Shown here: positions 8,504-16,566 of the stretch, piece after piece
Layout: every line of letters starts with the position of its first letter
Position numbering within the stretch: position 1 is the first letter of the stretch
NCBI GenBank assembly: GCA_944326255.1
Contig: CALVDG010000023.1
Coordinates: forward strand, 1-40,508
Direction of reading: 5' to 3'
Source of the DNA: an uncultured Bacteroidales bacterium
GTDB taxonomy: Bacteria > Bacteroidota > Bacteroidia > Bacteroidales > UBA932
DNA: 40,508 bases
Notes under the pieces: generated by a model
The model's database searches: none
What the model was told of the DNA's origin: nothing
What the model saw: the letters and a program-made list of their open reading frames with translations, nothing else
Translations under genes and position numbers: made by a program

Positions 8504-9145
8504 ATGATTATAGGGCTGATCAAAGGTTTGATTGTCGGGATCATAGTCTCCATACCGGTAGGACCGCTCGGACTGCTGTGCATCCCGCGCACTCTGGCAC
8601 GCGGACGGTGGTCCGGGCTGTCCGTCGGTCTGGGCGGCACTGCCAGCGACACTCTGTACTCTGCCCTGGCCCTCTTCGCCCTTTCATTCATCAGCGGATT
8701 CATAGAGGCGCATGAGCACTGGGTGCTGCTGGCTGGCGGCCTTATCATCTGTTTCACAGGTATAAATCTGATAGTCAGCCGGCACAAAGTACGAAATCCT
8801 GAAGTTCTGAGCTCCAAGGCCGTCAGTCCGGCAAAACACACTCAGGAATTCCTGAACGGGTTCCTGATATCCGTAACCAACCCAGGCACTCTGGTATGTA
8901 TGCTGTGGCTGTTTACTTTTATCGGAATAGACACTGACCGCGTCAATGTCATGCTGTGCGAATGGACAGGCGTCGCCCTCGGCTCCGGCAGCACATGGTT
9001 TCTGACAACATGGCTGATCAGCATATTCCGCGACCGCATCACCCTCGGCCAGCTCCGCATCCTTACCCGCATATCCGGAAGCGCAATCCTCCTCATAGGT
9101 CTATCCTCCATAATCAAAAGCATCAGCTATTTCCCAACATTCTAG
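8504..9145 (+). CDS. LysE/RhtB-family exporter (second paralogue)
   Basis: 213 residues from the ATG at 8504. The frame is open further upstream (to 8288), but those codons overlap coaD on the other strand and the intergenic promoter; family alignment starts at MIIGLIKGLIVGIIVS. It shares with the gene at 5646-6290 the pattern GLIVGI-SxPxGPxGxLCIxRTLxxGR, a VTNPGTLVCMLWLFTFIGID segment and the same length, so the two are paralogues. Its role is presumably small-molecule efflux through the inner membrane, with unknown substrate. It is transcribed alone, divergent from coaD. Confidence 0.85.
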   Translation: MIIGLIKGLIVGIIVSIPVGPLGLLCIPRTLARGRWSGLSVGLGGTASDTLYSALALFALSFISGFIEAHEHWVLLAGGLIICFTGINLIVSRHKVRNPEVLSSKAVSPAKHTQEFLNGFLISVTNPGTLVCMLWLFTFIGIDTDRVNVMLCEWTGVALGSGSTWFLTTWLISIFRDRITLGQLRILTRISGSAILLIGLSSIIKSISYFPTF

Positions 9146-9184
9146 TTTTTTTAGAAAACTATTACAACATATTGTTTTATTTCT

Positions 9185-9192
9185 TATATTTG
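9185..9192 (+). promoter_or_regulatory. -7 box of the fimbrial-type operon
   Basis: TATATTTG fits TAnnTTTG and is followed by GCAACAAAC. The start codon of the first gene of the operon is 32 bp downstream. The region before it (9146-9184) is strongly A/T-rich but has no clear TTTG at -33, so an activator may be needed. Confidence 0.5.
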
Positions 9193-9224
9193 CAACAAAC
9201 TTGTTTAACTAAACTTAACCACTT

Positions 9225-10505
9225 ATGGGTAAAGGGAAACTACTAAAATTCCTAACATCTGTATTAGGTCTCGCAGCCTTTATTTTTCCCGCCTACGGGC
9301 AAATGTCACCCTGCGATTCAGTCATCATTCGCTTTGATTTCAATTCTTCCACAGTAAGCGGCAATTCCGCGTCCGGTGATCTGGAGCAGTTTATTGAATC
9401 CGTCAAGTCATCTTATAACGACGGCAGACTGCAGCAAGTAACGATTTCCGGTTCGTCATGCCTTATCGGGACCAATGTCAGTTGTACCGCTACCGCCCTC
9501 AGACGTGCTGAAAACCTGCGTGACTATATCATCAAGCACTCAGGCATTCCTGCAGGACTTGTAACGATAACTGAGGCCGGCATTGACTGGAACATGCTTG
9601 CCGCACTTGTCCGCGAAGATCCCGGAACGCCGAAAGGAGACATAGTTGTCAAAACCATTACCGACACTCCACTCTGGATCTTCGACTCAGACAATCATGT
9701 TGTTGACGGAAGGAAAAAACAGCTGATGGAGATTTACTACGGCCGGTCATTCGTATATATGCGTGATCAATTTTTCTCCGATATGAGATATGCCTCCGCC
9801 TATCTTTTCTGTAAAGCAGAAGAACAGGAGACCGCAGCCCCCATGCCAGCAGGGCAGAAGACTGCATTAGAAGAAGAGGAAATTGTGGAAGAAACGGATG
9901 CTTTCGCACCGGAGACCACTGCCGCTGAAGTAAGCGAAGATATTGACACTGCTGCGTATTCAGAACCGGCTACCGTTGCAATCAGCACCACTCCTGTCAG
10001 AAAAGAGATGACATGGGAGGGCTCCAAAGTCTGGCTGAAGACCAATATCCCCTATTGGGCACTTGTTGTCGCGAACCTTGGTGTCGAGGTCAGACTATCA
10101 GACCACTGGTCTCTGGACATTCCTGTCATGTACAGCCCATACACCATTGCACCGACGTATCGGTTCAGAATCTTCGCTGTACAGCCTTCCGCAAGATACT
10201 GGCTGAAACCTGATATGACAGGTCACTTTTTCGGCATACATGCCACAGGCGGTATGTTCAATATCTCCGTAAACGACACCCAGCGTTTCCAGGACATCAA
10301 CGGAGCCTGGGGAGGAGGCATTGACTACGGCTACGCTCTTAAGTTCTCCAAACACTGGGGAATGGAGTTCAACATAGGTATCGGATATCTGTGGTCAAGA
10401 TACGAGACATTCTACAATATAGAGAACGGTGTCTCCTACAATGAGGCCACGCTCAATTACTTTGGAATAACCCGTCTGGGAATATCCCTGATCTATAAAT
10501 TATAG
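9225..10505 (+). CDS. OmpA-like / DUF3575 outer-membrane protein of a fimbrial locus
   Basis: 426 residues. Signal peptide at about 1-26 (hydrophobic stretch then PAYGQ). Residues about 30-125 resemble an OmpA-type peptidoglycan-binding domain (IIRFDFNSSTVS at the start, RRAENLRDYIIKHSGIP near the end). A low-complexity Glu/Ala/Thr linker spans about 200-255. The C-terminal 170 residues are a beta-barrel of the DUF3575 type (KVWLKTNIPYWALVVANLGVEVRLSDHWSLDI, GGGIDYGYALKFSKHWGMEFN) ending in IYKL. In Bacteroidota, DUF3575 genes typically begin loci coding for Mfa/Fim-type fimbriae. It is probably an outer-membrane anchor or assembly protein. Two fimbrillin-like lipoprotein genes follow in the same direction. 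Confidence 0.8.
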   Translation: MGKGKLLKFLTSVLGLAAFIFPAYGQMSPCDSVIIRFDFNSSTVSGNSASGDLEQFIESVKSSYNDGRLQQVTISGSSCLIGTNVSCTATALRRAENLRDYIIKHSGIPAGLVTITEAGIDWNMLAALVREDPGTPKGDIVVKTITDTPLWIFDSDNHVVDGRKKQLMEIYYGRSFVYMRDQFFSDMRYASAYLFCKAEEQETAAPMPAGQKTALEEEEIVEETDAFAPETTAAEVSEDIDTAAYSEPATVAISTTPVRKEMTWEGSKVWLKTNIPYWALVVANLGVEVRLSDHWSLDIPVMYSPYTIAPTYRFRIFAVQPSARYWLKPDMTGHFFGIHATGGMFNISVNDTQRFQDINGAWGGGIDYGYALKFSKHWGMEFNIGIGYLWSRYETFYNIENGVSYNEATLNYFGITRLGISLIYKL

Positions 10506-10517
10506 GAGGGCTTGACT

Positions 10518-11540
10518 ATGAGAACAACAAAAGAAACAATAATTTCCAATACAGTTCTTTTCGCTGCCTTTACGGCGATGAGCCTTTTGGCAATGACAGC
10601 ATGCGTCAAAGAGTATCCCGAAGACGGCCATGCCGTGGATCCCACAGAGATAGAACTGACTATCGAATTGAGCACCGACCCCTCTGTAACAGCGGCATCT
10701 GCTGTGTCCAAGAGCATGTCATCCGCAGGATACGCATATTTTGTCATAGAACTTTACAAAGATGAGTTCGGAGGAGACACCGTCTTCCGCCGCGAGATAA
10801 GTGCTCCTGTCGCAGAAAGCGGAACAGCATCAGTAACACTCACCGAAAAGGTCCATGCCGGCACATACCGCCTTGCAGCTTTCGCAGCACGCACTGAAAG
10901 TGAGGACGGAAGCGGATGCGTCTATGACCTTTCAGACCTCAGCAACATCGTATTCTCAGAAAACGGAAACGCAGGTTCCTGCCCCATGAAAGAATGTTAC
11001 GACCTCCGCATGGACATAGAGCTGGCACATGACAAATGGTTCGGTTCAGACAGCGTAAGCGGGATACTTACCGCCCCTGTGGGAAGGGTCGAGGTGATAT
11101 CCGAGGACGCGCCGGAGTTTATTGACAAAAACGGATTCAGGGCCATGGCGGCCGAAGACGACTTCTGGCAGAACTACGAAGTACGTTGGGAGTACGCGAT
11201 GTATTTCCCCACCGGATATAACGTCCTCACCGGCCAGCCCAATAAATCCGAAACCGGTGTCGGCTTCGTCTCAGACCTCATCCCTCTTGAGAATGATGAG
11301 GTGCTGATGGGTTACGACTACGTATTTGTCAACGGTGACAACACGGAAGTAAGCATCACCCTTAGTCTTTATGATCGTACAACCGGAGAGTGCATCAACA
11401 CCTACTCGGGCCTGAACGCCGGAATATACAAAGGCCAGACTACTGTCATCCGAGGCAAGTACCTGACCACTGAGAAAAAACCGGGTGTAAATCTCGACCC
11501 CGACTTCGAGGGCGAAATCAACATTGACCTAAATCTATAA
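10518..11540 (+). CDS. Fimbrillin-like lipoprotein (Mfa/Fim accessory type)
   Basis: 340 residues from the ATG at 10518, chosen over an in-frame TTG at 10512 because a strong AGGAGG (10504-10509) lies 8 nt before the ATG. The N-terminus is a lipoprotein signal with lipobox MTAC and Cys29. After the Cys the protein is beta-rich; the C-terminus ends with a TTVIRGKYLTT segment and a GVNLDPDFEGEINIDL tail, the same ending style as fimbrillin-like proteins of the DUF6562 group and as the N-terminal domain of the next protein. It probably belongs to the fimbrial shaft, anchor or tip. The upstream gene ends 12 bp before the start. A Shine-Dalgarno this good is unusual in Bacteroidota. Confidence 0.7.
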   Translation: MRTTKETIISNTVLFAAFTAMSLLAMTACVKEYPEDGHAVDPTEIELTIELSTDPSVTAASAVSKSMSSAGYAYFVIELYKDEFGGDTVFRREISAPVAESGTASVTLTEKVHAGTYRLAAFAARTESEDGSGCVYDLSDLSNIVFSENGNAGSCPMKECYDLRMDIELAHDKWFGSDSVSGILTAPVGRVEVISEDAPEFIDKNGFRAMAAEDDFWQNYEVRWEYAMYFPTGYNVLTGQPNKSETGVGFVSDLIPLENDEVLMGYDYVFVNGDNTEVSITLSLYDRTTGECINTYSGLNAGIYKGQTTVIRGKYLTTEKKPGVNLDPDFEGEINIDLNL

Positions 11541-11585
11541 CACAATACAGGAAATCAACATTCATTAACTAAATTTCAAACTATT

Positions 11586-13907
11586 ATGAGAAAACACATT
11601 CTTACAAGCCTGCTTATGACAGCAGCCCTGACACTCTCTTTAGTATCCTGCCAGAGAGAGGAAGTACTCAACGGGGGCGTATTACAGGATGTATCCATCT
11701 CCGTCCTCGTTCCTGACAATCAGCTCGTAAAGAGCAATGCCGATCCGGGTAACGCCAGCGAGATCAACCGCTGTATCCTTGAAATTTATGATGGCCAGGG
11801 CCAGATAGTCGGCTCACGCCAGACAGTAGCCGTAACGAATAACTCAGCTGACTTCACAGCCACACTTACTATCGGAAGCAGCTACAAATTCGTATTCTGG
11901 GCCGACCATGTGGCCGATGCTGCTGACTTGGCTACCGACCTCAACTACATCACAACAGATCTCAGCGCCATCACCTATGCCGAGAATGCATTTAAAAACA
12001 ATAACGACCAGATGGATGCATTCTTCCTCAGCGAGACAAAAGCCGTCGAGGCTTCCATGTCATTCGATCTGAAGCGTCCTTTCGGCCAGGTAAATTTCAT
12101 CTCAACTACCGGTATCAACACAAATCTGGATGCAGAAGCTGTGAAAGTCACTTTCGCCAAAGCCCCTACAACTTTCAATGCCATTGACGGCACACGCGGA
12201 ACAGAGACAGCGACACTCGCACCTGTTGACTTTACGGCATTCGCAAATACCACTGCCACAAATGCCGGAGAGAGACATCTTACATTCGACTACATCTTCG
12301 CAGATCCAGATGCTGAGGATCAGACACTCGTTGATGTAACATTCGAGACAGAGGGAACACTAGGACTTGAACCCATCTCTGTCAACAATGTACCTGTACA
12401 GCGCAACTACCGTACCAATCTCAAAGGAAACATCCTTCCCGAGCAGACAGGAACAGAGATCAACATAGATGTTACTATTCAGCCCGGCTTTGAAGGCGAC
12501 CAGGAGTATCCCCTCCCCGATGAAGGCGATGAGGAGAATCCTTATGATCCCGGAGATCTTACAGCCACAGAAGTTCCAGTAACAGAAGCCGCACTAAATT
12601 ATTATGGTACAACAAACGGAACCCAAAACCATTATTACAATCTCACAGTAAATTCTCCCAACAATTGGGGATACGAGAACAGATTCAATTTTGACATCTA
12701 CTCTAAATCCGAGGATCATACTGGAGTACCTGCCGGAACCTACCGATTCAGCAAGGATGCAGATATTGAGAACACTTTCTGCGTGACCGAGTCTTCTGTA
12801 AACTGGTCACATGTTTCCGTTTCAGACGGAGAGCTTACCATTGATGAAAACGGCGCGATATTCATGGATGTAACAACCGAGACTGAAGACTACGAAGGCA
12901 ATGTAACCAGAGCAAGATACACAGTATCATACACAGGAGATATCACTGTAACGGATTATACCGTCCCTGATCCTAATTTCCCTGAATCAACAACAATGGC
13001 TGCTCCGACACTGAAAGTTGTTGACTACGGATACACCCCTGTTGTAGGAAACATCTACAACATTAACTTAGAAATAAACGATGCAGAGGGTACGGGATAC
13101 GTCGCTACGCTTAATCTATATGCCGGTCTTAATTTCAACAACGGAGTTATAAGTTTCGCAGATGAAGAGTTCAACTTCATAGTAAGGGATAACGAAACTC
13201 AAGTTGAGGCCGGAGATATAATCCTTGGAGCATACGAAAGCTTCGTTTATAATAACAACACATACGCCGACACAGATGTTAAAGGCGGTACACTGTCCGT
13301 AAACGGCAATACTGTATCCGGCACACTTATTCTACAAGGAGATGTGGAAATTTCTTTCAATGCGGCCAACGAGATTGATCTCAACGGACAGAGAATGCCT
13401 ACACCGGGTTCTAATGTCAGCGGAGCAGTAAATCTAACATACGATGGAGATGTAAATGCATATGCTTACTTATATGCTGACTGCTGGCACATAACTATAG
13501 CTCCCACATACCAATTTGAAGGTCCTGCAGTCTTCCTTGATTTATTACATGGAGGCCTTGGATCAACAGACGATATCAGCGGAACTTACACCTGTGCCAC
13601 AACTGGCGAGGCCTACACTTTCTATCCTGGCTGTTTATATCCTGAAGCATATCCTACGGCATACGGTGTCGTTTATTATCACTGTAAATCAGCAGGATAC
13701 AATGGAGGCGATTACGCTACCATTAACGAAGGTACCGTTACGATTACTCAAACAAATATAGAAAAACCCGATCAATGGACCATTAATGCTACCTGCGACA
13801 TTGTTATTTCCGGTAAAGATCCTAATAATAACGACATTAATATAACCTACAGTAATATCATCATAAACATCAGTGATCATTCAGGTACCAGCTGGCTTGC
13901 ATTTTAA
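11586..13907 (+). CDS. Large fimbrillin-like lipoprotein with C-terminal beta repeats
   Basis: 773 residues. Lipobox LVSC with Cys22. Residues about 30-300 look like a DUF6562/fimbrillin domain: SYKFVFWADH, FDLKRPFGQVNF, the VQRNYRTNLKGNILPEQTG strand and a VTIQPGFEG end. An acidic Pro/Glu/Asp linker (about 305-325) leads to three related beta-rich units (about 333-465, 468-610 and 615-773), each with a Y-x-L/V start, a GTY or GDI-LG turn and a late Y/T-rich strand. This is the shape of a tip adhesin or ligand-binding surface protein rather than a simple shaft subunit, which is inference. It is the last gene of the locus, with a strong terminator 21 bp downstream. Confidence 0.72.
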   Translation: MRKHILTSLLMTAALTLSLVSCQREEVLNGGVLQDVSISVLVPDNQLVKSNADPGNASEINRCILEIYDGQGQIVGSRQTVAVTNNSADFTATLTIGSSYKFVFWADHVADAADLATDLNYITTDLSAITYAENAFKNNNDQMDAFFLSETKAVEASMSFDLKRPFGQVNFISTTGINTNLDAEAVKVTFAKAPTTFNAIDGTRGTETATLAPVDFTAFANTTATNAGERHLTFDYIFADPDAEDQTLVDVTFETEGTLGLEPISVNNVPVQRNYRTNLKGNILPEQTGTEINIDVTIQPGFEGDQEYPLPDEGDEENPYDPGDLTATEVPVTEAALNYYGTTNGTQNHYYNLTVNSPNNWGYENRFNFDIYSKSEDHTGVPAGTYRFSKDADIENTFCVTESSVNWSHVSVSDGELTIDENGAIFMDVTTETEDYEGNVTRARYTVSYTGDITVTDYTVPDPNFPESTTMAAPTLKVVDYGYTPVVGNIYNINLEINDAEGTGYVATLNLYAGLNFNNGVISFADEEFNFIVRDNETQVEAGDIILGAYESFVYNNNTYADTDVKGGTLSVNGNTVSGTLILQGDVEISFNAANEIDLNGQRMPTPGSNVSGAVNLTYDGDVNAYAYLYADCWHITIAPTYQFEGPAVFLDLLHGGLGSTDDISGTYTCATTGEAYTFYPGCLYPEAYPTAYGVVYYHCKSAGYNGGDYATINEGTVTITQTNIEKPDQWTINATCDIVISGKDPNNNDINITYSNIIINISDHSGTSWLAF

Positions 13908-13927
13908 CGAGATGCTGCATAACATCA

Positions 13928-13959
13928 AGCAGGGAGGTACGTGCCTCCCTGCTTTTTTG
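13928..13959 (+). terminator. Intrinsic terminator of the fimbrial operon
   Basis: A perfect 10-bp GC-rich stem (AGCAGGGAGG at 13928-13937, CCTCCCTGCT at 13944-13953) with a 6-nt loop, followed by six T and GTTTT. It ends the plus-strand fimbrial operon just before the 3' end of ssrA, which is convergent. Confidence 0.93.
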
Positions 13960-13977
13960 TTTTACGTATCCGTTTTG

Positions 13978-14370
13978 TGGAGATGGGCGGACTCGAACCG
14001 CCGTCCAAACACAGCACCCGAGTGCTTTCTACATACTTATTCTGTCTTTGGTTGTCGGACGGTGACTGCGGACAGACACGCCATCACCGCCTTATCTCCT
14101 GATTCTTAGACCGCTTTAGGAGAATCCACGGCCGCATCCCGCTTTAATGATACCCCGTATGCCGGACATAGCAGGCGGAAAGCCCGGCGGGATACTCGTC
14201 GCTATCGCCCTGGGCGACCGCGATTAAGGTAGTAAACCTGGTTTACTTACGCAGCGAGTGCATAGTTGTTGTTGCCAGTTATGGCTTCGGAACCTTGATG
14301 ACGGGGTGGGTTGCCAACCCCGGTATGCTTACAGTCCGATGTCTTGTGCTGTCAAAACCAAAACATCCCC
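13978..14370 (-). ncRNA. ssrA: tmRNA (ssrA), tag GNNNYALAA
   Basis: About 393 nt. The 5' end GGGGATG pairs with the 3' CATCTCC (one G-U pair) to form the tRNA-like acceptor stem. The 3' end carries the T-arm GGCGGTTCGAGTCCGCC. The tag frame at 14247-14276 reads GGC AAC AAC AAC TAT GCA CTC GCT GCG TAA, i.e. resume codons for GNNNYALAA after the charged alanine. The CCA end is not encoded: the base after the discriminator A runs into CAAAA. tmRNA rescues stalled ribosomes with SmpB and marks the product for proteolysis. The promoter lies inside the 3' end of the 7TM-HD gene. Confidence 0.95.
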
Positions 14371-14381
14371 GTTTACGACTG

Positions 14382-14411
14382 CAAAGATACGCAAAAAACG
14401 TACCGAATCAA
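14382..14411 (-). promoter_or_regulatory. ssrA promoter
   Basis: On the minus strand TTG (14409-14411) is followed after 19 bp by TATCTTTG (14382-14389). The tmRNA 5' end is 11 nt downstream, so transcription starts a few bases before the mature end. The -33 element overlaps the final codons of the upstream gene. Confidence 0.8.
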
Positions 14412-16438
14412 GATTTTTTAATCGTCGGATAGGCAATGCGCTCGTGATACACCTGCTCCAGACGCTCCTTGAACATCCTCTTGACTATCTCGATGTCCTT
14501 TATCGATATATCAGCCTCAACCAGCTGGGAGTCAGACAGACGTTTGCCGGTTATCGAATCCACCAGGTTCGAGATACTTTCCGGCGTATAATCTTTCAAC
14601 GAGCGGGATGCCGCCTCCACTGCGTCCGCCATCAGCACTATGACCTGCTCCTTGCTCCTGGGCAGCTCACCGTGATACATGAACGGTTCCTTGTTCTCAG
14701 GGTCTCCTCCGGCATTGCAGTACTGAGCGTAGAAATAGAATGTCAGCGAACGGGCATGATGGGTGCGGATAAAGTCAATCACCACCTCCGGCAGCTTGTG
14801 CCTGCGGGCTATGTCCACACCGTCATCCACGTGACGGATTATCTGCTGGGCACTTTCTTCCGGCGACAGTCCCTTGTGATAATTGAATCCGGCCGGAGCA
14901 TTCTCCACAAAGCACTGCGGATTCTTCATCTTCCCGATATCATGATACAGTGCGCCCACTCTGGCCAGTGTCATGTCGGCTCCTATCTCGCGGGCCGCTT
15001 CCGATGCCAGATTGGCCACCTGAAGAGAGTGCTGGAAAGTACCGGGGGCTTTCTGAGCCAGTTCCCGGAGCAGCTTGACATTGGTGTCCGACAGATCCAC
15101 CAGACGGAAATGCGATACCAACGAGAACAGTCTCTCGAAAATAAACGCCACCGGATAAGCCGCTATCACCAGGAGGGAATTGACAGCCAACCTGAACACC
15201 TCTCTTCCGTCGAACAGCGAGAGCGTTCCGTCTCCGGACAGCAGGAATCCCATGTAAGTAAGGAACAGGCCGAGAAATATGAACAGCGAATTGAGGAACT
15301 GCGACCAGCCCTTGTTGAAATATTTGAACGAGATAATCGAGATGATACCTCCCGCCAGGTTCATGAAATAGAGCTGTACTCCGCTGCCCGTCTGCAGCAT
15401 GAGCGGCAGAAGCATTACCGCGTACAGCGGGAACACATATCTGCTCTTGAAGAACATCGTCAGATATATCGCGAACACGGAATAAGGCACTATGAAGAGG
15501 TAATCGGGATTGAATCCGCGTATAATGACCGTCAGCACAAACATCAGCACGTACAGCGTCAGGATAAAATAGAAAGTCTTGCGTTTCTCCAGGACATCCT
15601 TCTTGGTATAGTACACTACGGCGAACAGGGAAGCCGCTATGAGCAGGCACAGTATAAAATGCCCGACTCCGACTCCGAATACGGACTCAGCATATCCGTA
15701 AGTCAGCTCGTACTCCTGCTTGAACGAGTCCAACAGCTGCTCTATCTCGGCAGTGACAATCTCCCCTTCGGAGACAATCAGCTGACCTGCGTAGACCATG
15801 CCCTTTGTCGGGGAGATATAGTCCACCGCCTCCTTGTGAAACAGGTTGGTCTTGTCCTGGTCATATGTCAGATTGGGAACTATATACTCGGAGACATGAT
15901 AGGCCGCGTACAGGGAATCAGCGTCATAAGACGGGAAGCTGACGGAAAGATAATACTTCATGTAGCCTTCGGCCTTCTTCGGAGTATATACCTCTGCTAT
16001 AGGTCTTTCCTGTGCCCGTTTATCCGTCTGCACCACTATTGTGCCCACGGTAGACATATTGTCCATCGGCGGCAATATACCCACGGTGTAGATATTGTAC
16101 AGGGACTCCATGATATAATACAGCACGTGGTCGTCAATCCCGTTCTTGCCGTGCAGCGTGCGCAGACGCCGTATCTGAAGGTTGGCGACAGTGTTGTCGT
16201 AATCAAAGTACGGTATCACCTCGGAAGCCTTCTCCTCCTTTTCCCTCAGCAGTTCCTGATCTGTCTTGAGTATGGGAAAATCTATGGGGGACAGCAGCGT
16301 CTCATATACCCACGGACGGCCTTTCTGATAGTTGTACTTGAACTTTCCCTCCTCAGGGAACAGCAGGACGGTCACGACCAGCACTATCAGAAGCGAAAGG
16401 TATATCTTCGGATCTCTAAGAAAATTGTGTTGTTCCAT
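14408..16438 (-). CDS. PgpH-type 7TM-HD phosphodiesterase (probable c-di-AMP hydrolase)
   Basis: 676 residues. One N-terminal transmembrane helix (about 12-28), an extracytoplasmic 7TMR-HDED-like domain (about 40-260), a block of about seven transmembrane helices (about 275-460), and a cytoplasmic HD domain with HD at 499-500 in GALYHDIGKM, later HH in FIRTHHARS and an aspartate in LMADAVEAASR. This is the architecture of Listeria PgpH, which breaks c-di-AMP to pApA; the same activity is inferred. It lies downstream of the alpha-oxoamine synthase gene but is separated from it by a 128-bp region of hairpins. A promoter with a clear TAnnTTTG box was not found. Confidence 0.88.
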   Translation of the reverse strand: MEQHNFLRDPKIYLSLLIVLVVTVLLFPEEGKFKYNYQKGRPWVYETLLSPIDFPILKTDQELLREKEEKASEVIPYFDYDNTVANLQIRRLRTLHGKNGIDDHVLYYIMESLYNIYTVGILPPMDNMSTVGTIVVQTDKRAQERPIAEVYTPKKAEGYMKYYLSVSFPSYDADSLYAAYHVSEYIVPNLTYDQDKTNLFHKEAVDYISPTKGMVYAGQLIVSEGEIVTAEIEQLLDSFKQEYELTYGYAESVFGVGVGHFILCLLIAASLFAVVYYTKKDVLEKRKTFYFILTLYVLMFVLTVIIRGFNPDYLFIVPYSVFAIYLTMFFKSRYVFPLYAVMLLPLMLQTGSGVQLYFMNLAGGIISIISFKYFNKGWSQFLNSLFIFLGLFLTYMGFLLSGDGTLSLFDGREVFRLAVNSLLVIAAYPVAFIFERLFSLVSHFRLVDLSDTNVKLLRELAQKAPGTFQHSLQVANLASEAAREIGADMTLARVGALYHDIGKMKNPQCFVENAPAGFNYHKGLSPEESAQQIIRHVDDGVDIARRHKLPEVVIDFIRTHHARSLTFYFYAQYCNAGGDPENKEPFMYHGELPRSKEQVIVLMADAVEAASRSLKDYTPESISNLVDSITGKRLSDSQLVEADISIKDIEIVKRMFKERLEQVYHERIAYPTIKKS

Positions 16439-16466
16439 CTGACTGTTTTTAATATAACTATAGGGT

Positions 16467-16517
16467 GACCCAAAAGGAGAAATTTCAAGCGTAACGCAGA
16501 AATTACCCTTTTGGGTC
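16467..16517 (-). repeat. Long nested hairpin in the gap before the 7TM-HD gene
   Basis: Arms GACCCAAAAGG (16467-16477) and CCTTTTGGGTC (16507-16517) pair perfectly over 11 bp. Inside are AATTTC/GAAATT pairs and a central GCG-TTA-CGC. Next to it, GTACCG-N7-CGGTAC (16536-16554) forms a second hairpin, and imperfect CAGGACAGG / CCTGTCCCTG pairing spans the stop codon of the upstream gene. None is followed by a T-run, so these are not standard terminators. Together they fill the 128-bp gap 16439-16566. Confidence 0.6.
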
Positions 16518-16566
16518 GGCCTTATCAGGTTACTCGTACCGTTGGTTGCGGTACATCAGGGACAGG

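Noticed and set aside
14258..16468. 736-codon open frame on the plus strand
   Set aside because: It is the mirror of the 7TM-HD phosphodiesterase gene and ssrA; its composition (very His/Gln/Tyr-rich) matches no family, while the minus strand has clear domain motifs.
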